DNA of 64,000 bases from Istiophorus platypterus (lineage: Eukaryota; Chordata; Actinopteri; Istiophoriformes; Istiophoridae): contig CM029126.1 of assembly GCA_016859345.1 (NCBI GenBank), positions 11,665,527 through 11,729,526 on the forward strand. Direction: 5' to 3'. The notes under the pieces are model-generated. The model saw nothing but the letters and a program-made list of their open reading frames with translations, was not told where the DNA came from and did no database searches. Below, in pieces: positions 60,242 to 64,000 of this stretch. How positions within the stretch are numbered: the stretch's first letter is position 1; each line of letters opens with the position of its first letter. A program made the position numbers and the translations under genes.

Positions 60242-63200
60242 TTACATGTTGGCGGGCAGTTTGTGTCTTAGTCCCTCTGAGTCTTTTCTGGCAAGTTCTA
60301 GCTGAGGGTCCTTTTTCCCATCTTTAGAGGAGGTGGTGCTGGCAGGGGCGGCTGCATGTGCTGACTGGGTGGGTGAAGTGGTAGATGCTTGAGAGGTCTG
60401 GGCAGGGGCAGAGGGTGTGCTAAGCTCAGAGGAGTGGGTGGAGGCAGCTAAGGTGGTTGGCATTTGCTTTGGGGGTTGAGAAGGAGCAGATGGGATGCTT
60501 GGAGTGGTGGTGGTGGAGGAGGTGGGTGTGAGAGAGGAGGGGTTAGCGGAACTGGGTTTTGGGTATAAAGCCGTTGAGGATGAGGTTGTCGATGGGGTTG
60601 GTTTGATGGAGCGACCAGAGCCGGAAGTGGGGCTTAGAGTCAGGACAGGAGGGGTTTGCTTTACAGGATGAACTGAGAATGTTACTTTAGTAGAAGAATT
60701 AGTGCTAGCAGGTGTTGGGGTAAGAGTTGAAGTTTGGGTTGGGGTTAGAGGTGAGGCCTGTCTTGGGATCTGACTTGAGGCGGGGCCCCTGGCTGAGCTG
60801 GAGACAGAGGGCTGGAGACAAGTTGTTGGACTCTGGGATTTACTCAGGCAGGGAACAGATGTAACAGGGATCGGAGAGGGGGAAGGTGTAAGGGCAAGGG
60901 TCTGGGTAGGTGTAACAGGTGTGGCGGTTTGTATTGGAGTTTGGGAGGGGGTAGAGGTGCGGGTGCGGGTAGTCTGAGCGGGGGCCGATATCGAAGAAGA
61001 GATTGGGGTTGGGGCTGGACTGGGACCTGACAACAGAGAAGCGGAAGGAGACATGTTGGATGCCTTAGCTCTGGGGCTCTGGGGATGTGGTGGGGAGGAG
61101 GCAACTGAGGAAGAGGGAGGGGAGGAGATAAGAGATGACTTGGGCCCATAAGTTTGAAGAAGTAGGACGGGGGTGGAAACAGAGGATGGAGGTGGTGTTG
61201 AGGAGGGAGAAGGAGAGGAGGAGCAGGGGGAAGTTGTAGGGATCGGTTTGGGACGAGGAGTCGAACAGAGCGTCAACGGGCTTGTTCCTGCTGAAGGTGG
61301 GGTGGAGCAGGGAGGGGGAGAGGAAGAGCGAGAAGGGACTGTTGGGATTGGTTTTGGGCGAGGCGTTTGGGAGAGGATGGGGGTAGGAGACGAGGGGGTG
61401 GGTGCGGGTGAGGGGGTGGCAGAGGAGAGCGGGGTTTGCTTCGGAGGGGAGGAGGAGGGCACAGAAACTGCAGAAGGCATGTGTGCAGCTGTGGGTGCGG
61501 GTACAGAGGCAGTGTGAGGTGCAGATTGTGTGTATGTGGCTGTGTTTGCAGACATAGACTGTGTAATAGTGGGCTGGATGGAAACTGTAGCCTGTGCCTG
61601 TGTTTGTGCATTAAATGGTATATTTGTAACCAGCTGTACTGGAGCATTAGAGGTCAGCATGCCTGCACTGCCTCCCCTAGCTAACTGCCCTGCCAGGAAA
61701 GGAGCCGCCAACAAATTACCACCAGAGGCCTTTCGGTGCAGAGGCGGGTGTGGCTGCACTCCAGCCCATGAGCGGTGAGGCAGAGTGGGCTGTGAGGCTG
61801 AAAGCAGCCTGGCCTCCTGTGTGAGTCTGCCCAGTGCTGGCAGACCCTGAGAGCTGTTTCCTCCATGACGTAACAGAGCCTCTTTTGCTCCCTGCTGACT
61901 TGTAACAGAAGTGTTGCCATCTGCCTGGGCGCCAGAAGCAGCTGTGGGGTTAGTCGTCTGTACCTTGGGGAGGGGTGGAGTTGGTGACCCTCCTCCTGTC
62001 GGGGTTCCCAGTGATCCAGAAATTACTGTGGGATGATCAGCCTGGAGACGGAGGCTGTAATGAAGAGTCCTCCCTTGCTGGACAGACGATGGGACAGAAG
62101 AGGCTGGAGTGGGCGGTGTTTTAGCGATGGGCGGTGATGTCACCCCACCAGGTGGGCCTATGGTCGAGGGGGAGGCAGGAAATCCTCCTCTTGGGGACAA
62201 ACCACCCATCCCACCCATCGCCATCATCCCAATAAGGGAGCTCACAGAGGGGCGGAGGGGCTGCAGCACAGGAGCACGAGGGGGCGACAGAGGGAAAGTA
62301 GAGGACGGAGAGGGGGAAATAAGAGGGGAAGGAAGGAAGAAGGCACCTCCAAGTGCATGCTGCTGCTGCAACTGCTGGAGCTGCTGCTGCTGTTGCTGCT
62401 GCTGGTGCATGAGGGCAATGGCTACATTACTGGTGGCAGCAGCAGTCTGCAGGGGAGCGTGGACCAGCGGCGCCCAGATGACTGGGCGTGGCCGTGGAGA
62501 AACCGTACCACTTCCTCCCATGACTCCGCTTCTTCCTGCGGCAGCTGCAGCAATGGCATCCTGCATGGCTGGCATGCTGTCGTGTTTGACAATCTGCTGC
62601 ACCAGCATGCTGTCACAGGAACCCAGACCACCTGCTGAGAGGCCTCCCCCTGCCCCTGGACCCCCTCCGCCCCGGCCTCCCCCACGACCCATACTACCCC
62701 CCAGTGAACCGCCCTGCGATGACTTCCGCAGGAGCATGGAGTTCTTCCTGCCTATAGCGGAGACAATGGAGACATGTGAAAAGTTTTACTTTGTAGAGGA
62801 GTTGTCTACTGAATACACAGCAGGCAGCTGGACTTTTAGCCTCAAAGTTTTTCTGTCCCTCACTGAGATCATTGCACATCCTTTATTTTTTTAGCTTTCA
62901 TTTCTCTCATCTTGTTTCAAAGATGAGTTTTGACCTCTCAGCAAAGGACATGTCTGAAAGAAGGCCATGGAAATTTAGCAGAATTTGATAGATAATTGCA
63001 AGCGTTTGCCAAGGCCATTGCAGGACTAAAAAGCTGAATGGAAAATAGTCGGTGCAAAGATAAGAGAGAAATGTGAGAGAAATGTGTAAATCAGAAGTCC
63101 ACACATTACCAATACGATCCAAGCGGTCAACAGCAACAGTTTCAAAGGCGCGCCGCATCATTGGATGCTCCTCCAGCACCTCGTTGAAGCTGTCTACACT

Positions 63201-63951
63201 AAGGGAGTATAGACGACAATATGTATCTGCCCGGACGCTGGCTGTCCTCCGTCCACGAGTCAACAAACAGATCTCTGAATGAGGGAGGAGATACAATGGA
63301 AGGTGGAAAAAAGGGGAAGGGACACAAATAGAGAAATGGCAGCAAGACGGTCGGCAAGATACATTAACCCCGGAGTATATGCAGAACTACCATCATCTTC
63401 ATCTTCTACCAGGCAAGTATCCTCTTCCCCTAAAATCTCCCATCCCTGTTTAACCTCCTCACCTCCAAAGTAGGACCCGTCACTCAGCTTGGTTTCCTTG
63501 TTGCCGCGGGTCAGCACGCTGACCCGTCCATGTTGGATGAAGTACATCTTCCGTCCAACTGTGCCCTCGCGGATGATGAAGTCAGAGGGCTGAAACACTT
63601 CAAAGCGGAGCTTGGTCAGCACCGCGGTCACAAAGTTGGGATCCGCATTGGCAAACAGCGGCATGTTAGCCACAAGGCTACGGCAGTTAAAGCTGACTAT
63701 CTCCTAGACAAAGAGAAAGAGCAAGTTGCTGAAGAAATTTGCTAAAGGGATAAACACAACCTTTGTGATTTGTATGTGTGAGCGTTTGTGATTTTTTTTT
63801 TTACCTCTTTAAGCGGCTCACTGAGTTCTCCCAGGATGTTCTCCTCGTCAAACATTTTCCCCTGGAAGCGGTGCTCATAGTACTCATGGATCTTTTGCCG
63901 AACATCTGCAGGAAGCTTATGGAACGACATGTACTGCTCCACCTGCTTGTA
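60242..63951 (-). CDS. hcn3: Hyperpolarization-activated cyclic nucleotide-gated channel 3, C-terminal part
   Basis: HCN channels carry the pacemaker current Ih in the plasma membrane. Four terminal coding exons are present: 63951-63805, 63703-63463, 63274-63110 and 62751-60242, all GT/AG and in phase, giving 1,020 aa. Exon order shows the C-linker (YKQVEQYMSFHKLPADVRQK...), the start of the CNBD (PLFANADPNFV, KMYFIQHG), and the phosphate-binding cassette FGEICLLTRGRRTASVRA with its Glu and Arg-Arg-Thr intact, so cAMP binding is expected. The tail keeps HCN landmarks (RKNSMLLRKSS, WAPLVHAPLQTAA, SNVAIALMHQ, LLSASQPTLPHR) and ends in PANM. Human HCN3 ends in SANM while other HCNs end in SNL, which supports hcn3. 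The tail is about 836 aa, far longer than in mammals, Ser/Pro/Thr-rich with a Gln run. The voltage-sensor and pore exons lie beyond 64,000. Confidence 0.93.
62355..62405 (-). repeat. CAG-type trinucleotide run encoding polyglutamine in hcn3
   Basis: Within the last hcn3 exon, CAG/CAA codons interrupted by CTG encode a Gln-rich stretch (HQQQQQQQQLQQLQQQH). It lies just after the conserved SNVAIALMHQ motif. Such runs often differ in length between individuals. Confidence 0.85.
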
Positions 63952-64000
63952 CTGCAATAACACACGCACACACATACACAGGTCAGGGATCTGCACACAA

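Noticed and set aside
61173..62894. Antisense frames on + inside the last hcn3 exon (114 and 261 codons)
   Set aside because: Shadows of the hcn3 coding sequence: Gly/Glu/Val-rich complements of the Ser/Pro/Thr-rich tail, no start context or splice support.

Overview
This is a window of animal nuclear DNA, almost certainly from a teleost (percomorph-like) fish. The supporting signs are split genes with GT/AG introns, long (CA)n microsatellites, a Tc1/mariner element, an L2-type LINE, teleost MITE-like repeats, and five genes that read as vertebrate orthologues. Repeat family names and gene names come from recognising protein and repeat patterns by eye; no database search was run.

Layout. (1) 1-5,880: intergenic, with a 13-bp tandem repeat and a MITE-like copy. 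(2) 5,880-9,220: a urotensin-2-type GPCR, coding in one exon (+), with a GC-rich upstream segment and a 3' UTR. (3) 9,220-15,640: intergenic. (4) 15,640-23,460: khdc4 (+), 14 coding exons, 604 aa, every exon junction resolved. (5) 23,450-27,060: ndufv1 (-), 10 coding exons, 472 aa, convergent with khdc4; the two poly(A) signals lie about 30 bp apart. Upstream of ndufv1 are a perfect NRF-1-type palindrome and a CRE-like site. (6) 27,235-32,000: a degraded L2-type LINE (-) split by a 1.54-kb dead Tc1/mariner copy. (7) 32,680-38,900: zbtb7b/ThPOK (-), two core coding exons, a probable long 3' UTR, and a candidate upstream coding exon that splices in frame. (8) 38,900-53,400: AT-rich intergenic or 5'-intronic DNA with microsatellites and possible non-coding exons. 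(9) 53,400-54,900: a GC-rich island, the best candidate for a distal zbtb7b promoter. (10) 54,900-60,240: intergenic with a hAT-like MITE. (11) 60,242-63,951: the last four coding exons of hcn3 (-), C-linker, cyclic-nucleotide-binding domain and a very long tail; the channel-pore exons lie beyond the window.

The genes do not form a pathway. They act in peptide signalling (uts2r-like), pre-mRNA splicing (khdc4), respiratory complex I (ndufv1), T-cell/BTB transcription control (zbtb7b) and pacemaker current (hcn3). khdc4, zbtb7b and hcn3 have human counterparts on 1q21-q22, so the block looks like conserved vertebrate synteny, while ndufv1 and the receptor map elsewhere in human. I found no new multi-gene system. 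The most notable points are the in-frame alternative zbtb7b N-terminal exon, the enlarged hcn3 tail, the enlarged first intracellular loop of the receptor, the almost overlapping khdc4/ndufv1 3' ends, and the nested transposon.
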